Of a DNA stretch of 9,911 bases, positions 1-6,794 are shown piece by piece. Every line of letters starts with the position of its first letter. Position 1 is the stretch's first letter. The notes beneath the pieces were generated by a model, which was not told the origin of the DNA, did not search any database, and worked only from the letters and a program-made list of their open reading frames with translations. Position numbers and translations under genes: made by a program. The DNA comes from Flavobacteriia bacterium (GTDB lineage Bacteria > Bacteroidota > Bacteroidia > Flavobacteriales > Flavobacteriaceae), in contig DRQI01000459.1 in assembly GCA_011330545.1 (NCBI GenBank), forward strand, positions 1-9,911, given 5' to 3'.

Positions 1-49
1 ATTGTTATTTTTAGTTTTAACACATTATTATAAATCGTTAAAACTTCCG

Positions 50-57
50 TAACTTCG
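50..57 (+). promoter_or_regulatory. possible -7 box ahead of the DUF2520-kdsC pair
   Basis: TAACTTCG matches the Bacteroidota -7 consensus TAnnTTTG with one mismatch. It lies only four bases before the ATG at 62, which would give an almost leaderless transcript, and no clear TTG -33 element is visible at the right distance. Weak suggestion only. Confidence 0.2.
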
Positions 58-61
58 CTTT

Positions 62-823
62 ATGATTTCAGTTATTGTATTGGGTACCGGAAACGTAGGG
101 ACACATTTAATTAGCACATTTTTAAAAACGAACAAGGTAACGCTGCTGCAAGTATACAGCCGAAAAAAACAGTCGTTAATACCTTTCGAAAAAAATGTTG
201 ATACCACTGACTGCATACAACACTTAAAAGAAGCCGATGTGTATATCATCGCCATTGCCGATGATGCCATTGCCAATTTTTCATCTCAACTAAAGTTTAA
301 AGACAAACTCGTAGTGCATACTTCAGGAAGTGCCTCGATAAATGCATTAAAAAATAATGGGCACAAAGGTGTTTTTTACCCTTTACAAACATTTTCTAAA
401 AAACAACCGGTTGATTTTAAGAATATTCCGATTTGTCTCGAAACCGAAAGAAAAGGAGATATGCAACTGTTAAAAAAGCTCGCCAACAGTATTTCTGAAC
501 GTATTTATACAATTGATTCACACCAACGTAAGCGCTTGCATGTTGCCGCGGTATTTTCTAATAATTTCGTAAATTTTATGTATAAATTGGCGAATGATAT
601 CTGTGACGAATACCATATTCCGTTTGAAATTTTGCAACCTTTAATTTTAGAAACCGCACAAAAAATAAGTACCCATCATCCGGTAGCAATTCAAACCGGG
701 CCCGCTCGAAGAAACGATACCAAAACCATCAATGCCCATTTACAATTATTATCAGGCCAACCCAAAGAAATATACCAACTAATAACCCAATCTATCTTAA
801 AGACCTATGGAAAAAAGCTATAA
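62..823 (+). CDS. Rossmann-like / DUF2520 domain protein (putative NAD(P)-dependent oxidoreductase)
   Basis: 253 residues. The N-terminus is a dinucleotide-binding Rossmann fold: a beta strand runs into the glycine-rich loop GTGNVG at residues 8-13, and HTSGS at 86-90 closes the nucleotide site as in pyrroline-5-carboxylate reductase-like and F420:NADP oxidoreductase-like proteins. The segment YPLQTFS (106-112) and the C-terminal helical part with QTGPARRND (211-219) are hallmarks of the DUF2520 family, so the two-domain architecture is complete and of usual length. The substrate of this family is not established and I do not assign one. Its stop codon lies 17 nt inside the next gene, a KdsC-type phosphatase, so the two are almost certainly co-transcribed and translationally coupled. 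The start at 62 places the first strand directly at the N-terminus, as expected. The cytoplasm is the inferred location because there is no signal peptide. Confidence 0.88.
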   Translation: MISVIVLGTGNVGTHLISTFLKTNKVTLLQVYSRKKQSLIPFEKNVDTTDCIQHLKEADVYIIAIADDAIANFSSQLKFKDKLVVHTSGSASINALKNNGHKGVFYPLQTFSKKQPVDFKNIPICLETERKGDMQLLKKLANSISERIYTIDSHQRKRLHVAAVFSNNFVNFMYKLANDICDEYHIPFEILQPLILETAQKISTHHPVAIQTGPARRNDTKTINAHLQLLSGQPKEIYQLITQSILKTYGKKL

Positions 824-1331
824 AGAATTAATGCCGCAAATAACCACTTTTATTTTTGATGTTGATGGCGTACTCACCAACGGAAAGGTCACTGTTTTTC
901 CTGATGGGCAATTGGTACGGACGATGAATGTTAAAGACGGTTTTGCCATGAAAACAGCCATTGATAACGGGTTTCGAGTATGCATCATTACCGGTGGTAC
1001 TAATGAGGCCGTAAAATTGCGTTTGCACGGATTGGGGATTACCGATATTTATTTAGGAAGCCACAATAAAATAGACCCCTTGAATGAATATTTGGGCAGC
1101 TATAATATCAGTCCTGAAAATGTCTTGTATATGGGAGATGATATTCCTGATTTTCATGTTATGAAAAGTATTGCATTGCCTGCTTGCCCCAAAGATGCCG
1201 CACCCGAAATTCAGGAAATTTCATTGTATGTTTCACAAAAAAAAGGCGGACAGGGTTGTGTGCGCGATGTTATAGAACAAGTACTAAAAGTACAAGATAA
1301 ATGGAACCCTAATCTTGATGCGCGGGTTTGA
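807..1331 (+). CDS. kdsC: KdsC-like HAD phosphatase (3-deoxy-D-manno-octulosonate 8-phosphate phosphatase)
   Basis: 174 residues, the usual length for the cap-less C0 HAD subfamily that hydrolyses Kdo-8-phosphate to Kdo and phosphate in LPS core biosynthesis. HAD motif I is FDVDGVLT with nucleophile Asp18 and acid/base Asp20. Motif II is ITGG at 61-64. Motif III is probably Lys88 in HNKID. Motif IV is GDDIPD at 110-115, supplying Mg2+ ligands. The C-terminal GGQGCVRDV segment resembles the conserved tail that reaches the neighbouring subunit's active site in KdsC tetramers. Family members use Mg2+ in the cytoplasm. The start at 807 overlaps the upstream gene by 17 nt. The alternative Met at residue 9 would leave too short a lead into motif I. 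Related enzymes such as the phosphatase domain of CMP-sugar synthetases share these motifs, so exact substrate is inferred from family. Confidence 0.87.
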   Translation: MEKSYKELMPQITTFIFDVDGVLTNGKVTVFPDGQLVRTMNVKDGFAMKTAIDNGFRVCIITGGTNEAVKLRLHGLGITDIYLGSHNKIDPLNEYLGSYNISPENVLYMGDDIPDFHVMKSIALPACPKDAAPEIQEISLYVSQKKGGQGCVRDVIEQVLKVQDKWNPNLDARV

Positions 1332-1404
1332 TGCCCACAAACGAAGAATGAAGAGAAGAGGATAGTGATTTGAGATTTACAACTAGAAATAAGCCAACAC
1401 CTGT

Positions 1405-2322
1405 ATGACCACTGAAGAAAAATTACTAAAAATACCTATCATACGTTGGTTTGTACGGTTTTTTAAAAAAATTAAAGTACCGGGCTTAAAAGGCATGTCT
1501 TTGTATGACGTATTAGAAATGTATATCATTGGCATTGTACAAGGGGCATTGACTTCAAGGGCCGGAGGCATTGCATTTAGTTTTTTTATGGCTTTGTTCC
1601 CCTTTGCGCTTTTTATTTTAACACTCATCCCCTATGTACCTATCGATGGGTTTCAAGAAGGCTTTATGCAATTTATAAGCCAGGCTTTACCACCAAAAAC
1701 TTCAGATGCCGTAGATGCTGTACTACAAGATATTGCCAATAATAAATACGGTGGCCTTTTATCTTTTGGGTTTGTATTGTCAATGTTTTTGATGACCAAC
1801 GGCATAAATTCGCTCTTTGGAGGCTTTGAGTACACCTATCACAAACTACAAACGCGGTCAATTATAAGGCAATACATTGTTTCGTTAGCGGTTTCACTCG
1901 TATTGGCATTATTATTGTTCCTTACAGTAACGGTAATCATTTACTTTGAAGTTGCCATCCATAACCTAACTCAAAAAGGATATGTTTCTGATGACCTCTT
2001 CTGGATTGAAATCGGGAGGTATGTCATCGTTTTTGCAATGTTATTTACAACGGTAGGTTTGTTTTATTTTTTCGGTACCAAAGAAGGAAGAATTATCTCT
2101 TTCTTTTCGCCGGGAGCCATTTTAACAACATTATTAATAGTTGTTAATTTTAAAATATTTGGTATTTATGTAAAGAAATTTGCGCAGTATAATGAATTGT
2201 ACGGTTCTATAGGAACTTTGTTAGTACTCATGCTTTTTATATGGTTAAATTCTATTATATTATTGTTAGGTTTTGAACTCAATGCCACTATTATCGGCTT
2301 AAAAAAGAAATGCAACCAGTAA
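1405..2322 (+). CDS. YihY/BrkB family inner-membrane protein
   Basis: 305 residues with about six hydrophobic helices, roughly at 50-77, 116-135, 157-185, 203-224, 232-255 and 267-293, preceded by a basic amphipathic N-terminus. Family signatures are visible. TSRAGGIAFSFFMALFPF (50-67) is the first conserved helix. The segment around NGINSLFGGFEY (132-143) is characteristic. The last helix has the pattern YGSIGTLL...WLNSIILLLGFELNA. The family was once misnamed ribonuclease BN and is linked to serum resistance in Bordetella, but its biochemical role is unsettled. A 73-nt gap separates it from kdsC. Only one base separates its stop from the following DUF2147 gene, so it leads a three-gene run. 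No convincing promoter box was seen in the gap, so co-transcription from kdsC is also possible. Confidence 0.9.
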   Translation: MTTEEKLLKIPIIRWFVRFFKKIKVPGLKGMSLYDVLEMYIIGIVQGALTSRAGGIAFSFFMALFPFALFILTLIPYVPIDGFQEGFMQFISQALPPKTSDAVDAVLQDIANNKYGGLLSFGFVLSMFLMTNGINSLFGGFEYTYHKLQTRSIIRQYIVSLAVSLVLALLLFLTVTVIIYFEVAIHNLTQKGYVSDDLFWIEIGRYVIVFAMLFTTVGLFYFFGTKEGRIISFFSPGAILTTLLIVVNFKIFGIYVKKFAQYNELYGSIGTLLVLMLFIWLNSIILLLGFELNATIIGLKKKCNQ

Positions 2323-2323
2323 A

Positions 2324-2755
2324 ATGAAAAAAATCGCCTTACTTGTAATAGCCGTCTTTTGGATGCTAAACGACATAGAAGCACAATCAGTTTTCGGAAA
2401 ATGGAAAACGATAGATGCTGATACCGGTAAGCCGGAATCTATTGTTGAAATCTATAAAAAAGATGGAAAAGCCTACGCAAAAATTATAAAAATTCTCAAT
2501 AAAGAGGACGAAAACAGGGTATGTGAAGCGTGTAAAGGCAACTATAAAAATAAACCCATTTTAGGAATGGTTCTCTTTAACGGGTTAAAACATGACGGAA
2601 AAGAATGGAACGACGGTAAAATATTAGACCCTAAAAATGGCAAGTATTACAAATGTTATATTAGCTTGGTAAATAATAATAAATTAAAGCTGAGAGGCTA
2701 TATAGGCATCTCTCTACTGGGAAGGACAGAATATTGGTACAGAGTAAACAAATAA
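2324..2755 (+). CDS. secreted DUF2147 domain protein
   Basis: 143 residues. Residues 1-20 form a signal peptide (basic MKK start, hydrophobic core, cleavage probably after IEA or AQS near 20-22). The mature part starts with the typical FGKWKTIDADTGKPESIVEIY lead of DUF2147, a small lipocalin-like beta-barrel family. It then shows the conserved CEAC pair (Cys67 and Cys70) followed by GNYKNKPILGM, a DGK/LDPKNGKYY segment and the final GRTEYW motif. Length matches the family. Function is unknown. The export signal puts it in the periplasm or beyond. It starts one base after the brkB-like gene ends and its stop is four bases before the thioredoxin-fold gene, so co-expression is very likely. A direct link between its CxxC and the neighbouring thioredoxin-like protein is tempting but the neighbour has no cysteines. 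Confidence 0.88.
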   Translation: MKKIALLVIAVFWMLNDIEAQSVFGKWKTIDADTGKPESIVEIYKKDGKAYAKIIKILNKEDENRVCEACKGNYKNKPILGMVLFNGLKHDGKEWNDGKILDPKNGKYYKCYISLVNNNKLKLRGYIGISLLGRTEYWYRVNK

Positions 2756-2759
2756 AAAA

Positions 2760-3233
2760 ATGAAAAAACAATTTTTATACAGCATACTTTTCTTTGCCAT
2801 AGCCATTAGTAATGTTTACGGCCAAAAAAAATCTATAGACCTCAACTGGCAAACCGATATGGCAGAAGCTAAAAAATTAGCGACAGCACAAGGCAAATTG
2901 ATTTTAATTTATTTTACGGGTTCTGACTGGAGTAAATCTAGTAAAATGCTCAATAAAGATTTCTTTTATACCGAAAAATTCCAAAAAATAGCAGCAAAGA
3001 ACTTCATTTTAGTCCGTGTAAATTCACCTCGCAGGCCTGATTTGATATCAAATCTTCAGAAAGATAAAAACTTAGAATTGAAAAAGAAATATGGCCAAAA
3101 GGTGATTCCAACAATAGTTTTAACAGATGCCAAGGGAAATTCTTTAGGGATGCTAGAGAGATATAATTACCTTCACGACACATCAAAACACTATAAACTT
3201 ATTGAAGACGTATTAAAAAAGAAAGGTGACTGA
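2760..3233 (+). CDS. secreted thioredoxin-fold protein lacking the CxxC cysteines
   Basis: 157 residues. A signal peptide spans about 1-21, with cleavage likely after VYG. The mature chain follows the DUF255/thioredoxin_7-like layout: an opening helix with AEAKKLATAQGKLIL, then YFTGSDW (51-57), then a helix with F68/F69, and the cis-proline segment VIPTIVLTD (115-123, Pro117) followed by a GNSLG turn. Relatives normally read SDWCxxC here. This protein has Ser58-Lys-Ser-Ser61, and there is no cysteine anywhere in the chain. The gene is full length, without frameshift, so it is a redox-dead thioredoxin fold rather than a broken gene. Both serines are encoded by AGT, one base change from the cysteine codon TGT. 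A binding or chaperone-like role is conceivable but not shown. It is the last gene of the brkB-DUF2147 run and faces the B12 uptake operon convergently. Confidence 0.85.
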   Translation: MKKQFLYSILFFAIAISNVYGQKKSIDLNWQTDMAEAKKLATAQGKLILIYFTGSDWSKSSKMLNKDFFYTEKFQKIAAKNFILVRVNSPRRPDLISNLQKDKNLELKKKYGQKVIPTIVLTDAKGNSLGMLERYNYLHDTSKHYKLIEDVLKKKGD

Positions 3234-3302
3234 GACTGAAAAGCCGTAAACTTCTCATCTCAACCACCTAACTTCACAATACATACGTAAAAGTTGTAAC
3301 TT
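3234..3302. other. convergent intergenic gap without a clear terminator
   Basis: This 69-nt spacer separates the converging thioredoxin-fold and btuG genes. The only symmetry is the tiny AAGTT-AC-AACTT near 3292-3304, whose loop is too short for a normal hairpin. I see no GC stem with a U-run on either strand. Confidence 0.5.
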
Positions 3303-4355
3303 CTATTGGAAAACAACTGAACCCGGAATGATTCCGGTGGTAATAGTTGTTTCTAAAGCATTGGTTGCCAAATTGTATACCTTAAGCGTACCTTCACTGG
3401 CGAAGTTTCCTGCATCGGTAGCATATAATTTTCCATTATTGGTAGTCATACTATAATAAAAACCATCTAATCCTGATATTTCGGCAGTGGGCAATTCGCT
3501 CGCCGTGGTTGACATAGCATATACTTTCCCGTTAAGGTTATAATACAACTGATTACCGTCAATACTTAAATTTGCCGGATGGTCTGTATCGCCAAAATCA
3601 AATGATGTTATGGTGTTATTTACAATTTTTACGAGTGAGCCGTTGGTTTCACTTCCGGTAAAACTCGGCTTACCGCCACACAAAACCCAAATTACGCCAC
3701 TGGCATCTTTGGTAATTGTATTGGGAACATCGCCAACAGTTATGGGTGTACCGGTAGTGTTATCGTCAATATTAATCACTTCTACTTTATTATTTTGGCC
3801 AAAACCACCTTGAAGGTTTACATAGATTACATCGCCATCCACCAACATATCTTCAGGGCCTTCTCCCACAGGGATTTTATCAGTAACGGTATTAGAAAGC
3901 AAATCTACAACGGCAATATAATCATCGGTAGCATTACTGGCATCACCCCAATTTGAGATATATCCAACATTGCCAACGGCCACAAAACTACGGGGGTTTT
4001 GAATATCATCACCTTCTATGGTTCCTTGTTTTTCCATAGTGTACCTGTTGGCTACAACTACTTTATGCGAGTTATTAACCACTATATAGGCCCTATCGCC
4101 GTATAATGTCATCGATTGCACTATATTCCCCAAATCTTCATTGTTAACCGTTTTATAAATATTTTGGGTAACGGTGCCATCATCATCTACAAATGTAAGG
4201 GTACCCGAACCATTTTGAAAAGGGCCTTCATTGGTTATAAAATAACCATTTTCATAATCGCCTAAAGGCAGTGGAGCCGTCGTATCGTCATTATTACACG
4301 AATAGGTAAATAGTAAGGTTAAAAATAAAATTGATAAGAGCTTTAATTTGTTCAT
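3303..4355 (-). CDS. btuG: BtuG-like surface lipoprotein (DUF5074/YncE-type beta-propeller), B12 binding
   Basis: 350 residues. A lipoprotein signal ends in FTYSC with the lipidated Cys20. The next residues NNDD resemble the acidic lipoprotein export signal that sends Bacteroidota lipoproteins to the outer face of the outer membrane. The rest is all-beta and repetitive, with blade-like units such as 'VGYISNWGD...IAVVDLLSN', 'VIYVNLQGG...VEVINID' and 'LYYNLNGKVYAM', as expected for a YncE/DUF5074 propeller. In Bacteroides thetaiotaomicron, BtuG is a propeller lipoprotein that binds B12 very tightly and caps BtuB. Here the gene begins four bases after a btuB-like stop and lies under a cobalamin riboswitch, which strongly supports the same job. 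Orthology to BtuG is inferred from fold plus context, not from an alignment. The C-terminus sits 69 nt from the convergent thioredoxin-fold gene. Confidence 0.85.
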   Translation of the reverse strand: MNKLKLLSILFLTLLFTYSCNNDDTTAPLPLGDYENGYFITNEGPFQNGSGTLTFVDDDGTVTQNIYKTVNNEDLGNIVQSMTLYGDRAYIVVNNSHKVVVANRYTMEKQGTIEGDDIQNPRSFVAVGNVGYISNWGDASNATDDYIAVVDLLSNTVTDKIPVGEGPEDMLVDGDVIYVNLQGGFGQNNKVEVINIDDNTTGTPITVGDVPNTITKDASGVIWVLCGGKPSFTGSETNGSLVKIVNNTITSFDFGDTDHPANLSIDGNQLYYNLNGKVYAMSTTASELPTAEISGLDGFYYSMTTNNGKLYATDAGNFASEGTLKVYNLATNALETTITTGIIPGSVVFQ

Positions 4356-4359
4356 TATG

Positions 4360-6174
4360 TTAAAATTTATAGTTAATATTTAGTTCGAAATTTCTGTTGG
4401 GCATCGGCCTAAAGGCGATGGATTCATAGGCGGTATTCCATAAATTATTTACCGATAAACCAACCGTTAATTGTTGTTTTAATACCGTTTTATAGATTTC
4501 TATATTTGATAGCCAAAAAGCGGCTACGCTTTGTGTATTGGAAGTTGTGGTAAATGCCTTGCCGGTATATTGTTCGTTAAAATTAATGGTGAGGCCTTTA
4601 TGTTGATATGTTAAAATAGCATTCGATTTATGAAATGGCACATAAATCAGCTGCTTATCTAAGGTATTATCTTTTGAAACGGTATAGGCATAAGTTGCTT
4701 GTAAACTCAATTGGTGAATGCCTATTTGATGTTGAATACCCATATCAAATTCTACTCCATAACTACTGACATCTTGTACATTTACCGGCCTCCAAAAAGT
4801 GCCGGTTACCGGCCTCCATTGAATTAAATTATTACTTTTAGTACTGTATGCACCCAGTGAAAGTGTTATTTTTTTTGAGTGGTAGCCAAATCCTATTTCA
4901 CCGGTGGTACTATCTTCTGCCAATAAATCGGGGTTTCCTCCCGGATTCCAAAACAAATCATTATACGTTGGCAACCTATAATTTGTAGAAAAATTTGCGT
5001 TGATATCAACTTGTGGCGAAACACTATATTTTAAGTCGGCCGCATAGATAAACGGAATTTCATACACCGATGAAAACCCTTTTCGCAGGCTTATATTATA
5101 CCGCAATTGCTTTAGTGGTTTTTGATGTACTAACAGGTAGGCTTCAACATTATTTCTATCTTCATTTTTGAGGTTTGTTCCGTTAGCTGTTGAATAGGTA
5201 TTCTCAACTCCTGAATGGATACTTAAGGTGTTGTTAAAGAAATAGGTATAGTTGTATTTTACAATAAAATTATTGCTTTTGCCAAAGGAAAAATCAGAAG
5301 ATGCTTTATTGAAAAAAAAGTTGTACTCTTCATTTAGGTATGCCAATTTTAGGGATGAATTGTAAGAGGCTCCAAAATTTTTCCAATCTAATAATAACCT
5401 GTTTTCTTTATTTTTTAGTTTAGACCGGCTACTTGCCGTAAGTGTCCGCGATAAGTTTCTATCATTATTGCTATGGGTGGCAAATAGGTGTAATTGGTTA
5501 TTTGAATTGATAACATATCCTAAAACGGCTTTTATATGATAATTTTGATAGTTTCCGTTTTCATTGACTAATTCTGTACCCAAATAGGGGTAATCATTAT
5601 CAGAGCGCTTGCCTTCTACAACCATTTTTGCATAAAACGACTGATTGCCATATTGTGAGCTAACTAGGGTTTTTTGAGTATTATAACTAGCCAATGCTAG
5701 GTTGATTTGTGTTTCTTTTTTACGGGTAAAAATAATTTGATCGCTTATATTGATGGCACCGCCAATGGCACCGCTGCCAAATAAAATACTGCCGCCGCCT
5801 TTTCTAATTTCTATCCGGTTGTAGCTATTGGCAGAGAAAGTACTGAAATCGGTTTGGCCATTTAATGATGAATTGATAGCAATACCGTTCCAATACACAC
5901 CTGTGTGGCTTGCCCCTGAACCCCGTAACGAAATTGACGATACCATGCCAAAGCCGTTTTGCTTAAAATATAAATTGGCTTTGTTTTGCAATAGTGTTCC
6001 TAAAGACTGCTGTCTGCTGTTAATTGTTGAATCTGTAAGAATTTGTACTTGGTAGCCAGAATTTATTGCAGGAGAAAAATTGCCATAGAGCTTTACTTCA
6101 TCCAATAGGTGAATCGTATCGTTTTGCGCGTAGGCAACAACCGTAATAAAAAAGAAAACAATTCTAATTTTCAT
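4360..6174 (-). CDS. btuB: BtuB-like TonB-dependent outer-membrane receptor for cobalamin
   Basis: 604 residues, close to the length of E. coli BtuB and without the N-terminal carboxypeptidase-like domain seen in SusC-type receptors. A signal peptide covers about residues 1-16 (cleavage near AYA). A TonB-box-like LLDEVKL follows at 23-29. The plug domain runs to about 145, with LGTLLQ (59-64), SISLRGSG (80-87), GVYWNGI (92-98), RIEIRKGGGSILFGSGAIGGAI-type motifs (120-141). The remainder alternates beta strands of a 22-stranded barrel, with YRLPTYNDLFWNPGGNPDL as the conserved late-barrel signature and a C-terminal FELNINYKF ending in Phe, the usual BAM recognition residue. Cobalamin specificity is inferred from the riboswitch directly upstream and the BtuG-like partner downstream. 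A GGAGG sits 12 nt before the ATG, unusual for this phylum. Confidence 0.92.
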   Translation of the reverse strand: MKIRIVFFFITVVAYAQNDTIHLLDEVKLYGNFSPAINSGYQVQILTDSTINSRQQSLGTLLQNKANLYFKQNGFGMVSSISLRGSGASHTGVYWNGIAINSSLNGQTDFSTFSANSYNRIEIRKGGGSILFGSGAIGGAINISDQIIFTRKKETQINLALASYNTQKTLVSSQYGNQSFYAKMVVEGKRSDNDYPYLGTELVNENGNYQNYHIKAVLGYVINSNNQLHLFATHSNNDRNLSRTLTASSRSKLKNKENRLLLDWKNFGASYNSSLKLAYLNEEYNFFFNKASSDFSFGKSNNFIVKYNYTYFFNNTLSIHSGVENTYSTANGTNLKNEDRNNVEAYLLVHQKPLKQLRYNISLRKGFSSVYEIPFIYAADLKYSVSPQVDINANFSTNYRLPTYNDLFWNPGGNPDLLAEDSTTGEIGFGYHSKKITLSLGAYSTKSNNLIQWRPVTGTFWRPVNVQDVSSYGVEFDMGIQHQIGIHQLSLQATYAYTVSKDNTLDKQLIYVPFHKSNAILTYQHKGLTINFNEQYTGKAFTTTSNTQSVAAFWLSNIEIYKTVLKQQLTVGLSVNNLWNTAYESIAFRPMPNRNFELNINYKF

Positions 6175-6180
6175 AAACTA

Positions 6181-6197
6181 ACTTTTCCTCCGAAAGT
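6181..6197 (-). promoter_or_regulatory. Shine-Dalgarno-like GGAGG displayed in a small hairpin before btuB
   Basis: On the minus strand ACTTT-CGGAGGA-AAAGT can fold into a 5-bp stem whose 7-nt loop holds GGAGG. The ATG is 12 nt downstream. SD sequences are uncommon in this phylum, so this may be the site that the riboswitch opens or closes. The stem is short and AT-rich, so its stability is doubtful. Confidence 0.35.
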
Positions 6198-6207
6198 ATT
6201 AATTAAA

Positions 6208-6447
6208 TGAAGCTGGCAGGTCTCCTGACTTGTTTTATGCTATGACACCTTCCCAAACGCCAACAGCGTTCAGTGGTACATGAAGTTCATAACATCTCAA
6301 TGAGATACCGAAAATATCAGGGTTATTACTGATAGTAAATCGGTACAAACTTACAGTTGCGGGGACAGTTCAGGAATTGTCAATTTACGATTTATCAAAA
6401 ACCAACGCACCTGATTCCCTTTTCATCCGCTAAAGGCGGAACCAACA
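6208..6447 (-). ncRNA. cobalamin riboswitch controlling btuB-btuG
   Basis: Read on the minus strand, the conserved elements appear in the right order. First comes GGGAATCAGGTGC (within 6402-6419). Next is the core CCCCGCAACTGTAA (6351-6364), preceded by CTGT. Then comes a variable arm region containing the hairpin AACGC-TGTTG-GCGTT near 6255-6270. Last is the B12 box AGTCAGGAGACCTGCC at about 6215-6230. The whole element is about 240 nt, typical for the Rfam Cobalamin class. The btuB ATG lies about 35 nt beyond the B12 box. No terminator hairpin with a U-run lies between them, so regulation is more likely at translation initiation than by attenuation. Whether the ligand is adenosylcobalamin or methyl/hydroxocobalamin was not determined. 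Confidence 0.95.
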
Positions 6448-6794
6448 TCGTGACAAAAATACTCGATTAAGTTTATTTATAACACAAAATATGGGTTTAT
6501 TTTATCGAAGAAAATAAAAAATTTCTTGAAACCAACTATCCCCGAGGCAAGCCATAGGGGTATTTCGCTGGTTTCATACCCAGTCAAGCAGGACACAAGC
6601 TTTGACCTTAGGGTCAAAAACCGAAATTTTGTATTTTACCTCACCCGAAACTGCAAAAGGCAGTTTCGACCTCTCCCAAGGAGAGGTAAATCGGAAACCC
6701 TGCCTGCGGCTGGCAGGCTCGAGGCAGAGCCTAGAGGAATTCTTTTCGATTAAATTTATTGGATACGATAGTAAAATCAAATACCGCGTACTAT
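6446..6794. repeat. gene-free stretch with an array of short palindromes (composite intergenic repeat)
   Basis: No protein-like reading frame is credible here. Apart from the btu promoter at its left end, the stretch is a row of inverted repeats. They are TGAAACCA/TGGTTTCA (6527-6534 with 6569-6576) enclosing a degenerate CCCCGAGGC arm, TTTGACC/GGTCAAA (6601-6607 with 6612-6618), CGAAACTGC/GCAGTTTCG (6646-6654 with 6660-6668), ACCTCTCC/GGAGAGGT (6669-6676 with 6680-6687), GCCTGC/GCAGGC (6702-6707 with 6713-6718), CTCGAGGC/GCCTAGAG with one mismatch (6718-6725 with 6729-6736), and a loose ATAGTA/TACTAT (6768-6794). None is followed by a U-run on either strand, so they are not classical terminators, though they may still end the upstream transcript or protect its 3' end. 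The GC content of the cluster is visibly higher than that of the surrounding DNA. Confidence 0.7.
6454..6489 (-). promoter_or_regulatory. Bacteroidota-type promoter for the riboswitch-btuB-btuG transcript
   Basis: On the minus strand a perfect -7 box TATTTTTG (TAnnTTTG) occupies 6454-6461. A TTTTG at 6485-6489 sits 23 bases upstream as the -33 element, at the long end of the accepted spacing. Initiation would fall around 6447-6449, exactly where the riboswitch begins, which supports the call. Confidence 0.55.

Noticed and set aside
2760..3233. Thioredoxin-fold gene as a pseudogene
   Set aside because: The frame is intact with signal peptide, cis-proline loop and normal length. Only the two active-site cysteines are replaced.
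3234..3302. Bidirectional terminator between the convergent genes
   Set aside because: Only a 5-bp AT-rich symmetry with a 2-nt centre is present, too small to support a terminator.
6601..6687. Rho-independent terminators for the metallophosphoesterase transcript
   Set aside because: The stems are good but no U-run follows on the minus strand, so a classical terminator call is not justified.
6527..6736. CRISPR-like array
   Set aside because: The hairpins differ from one another in sequence and spacing. There is no repeated unit with regular spacers and no cas gene.
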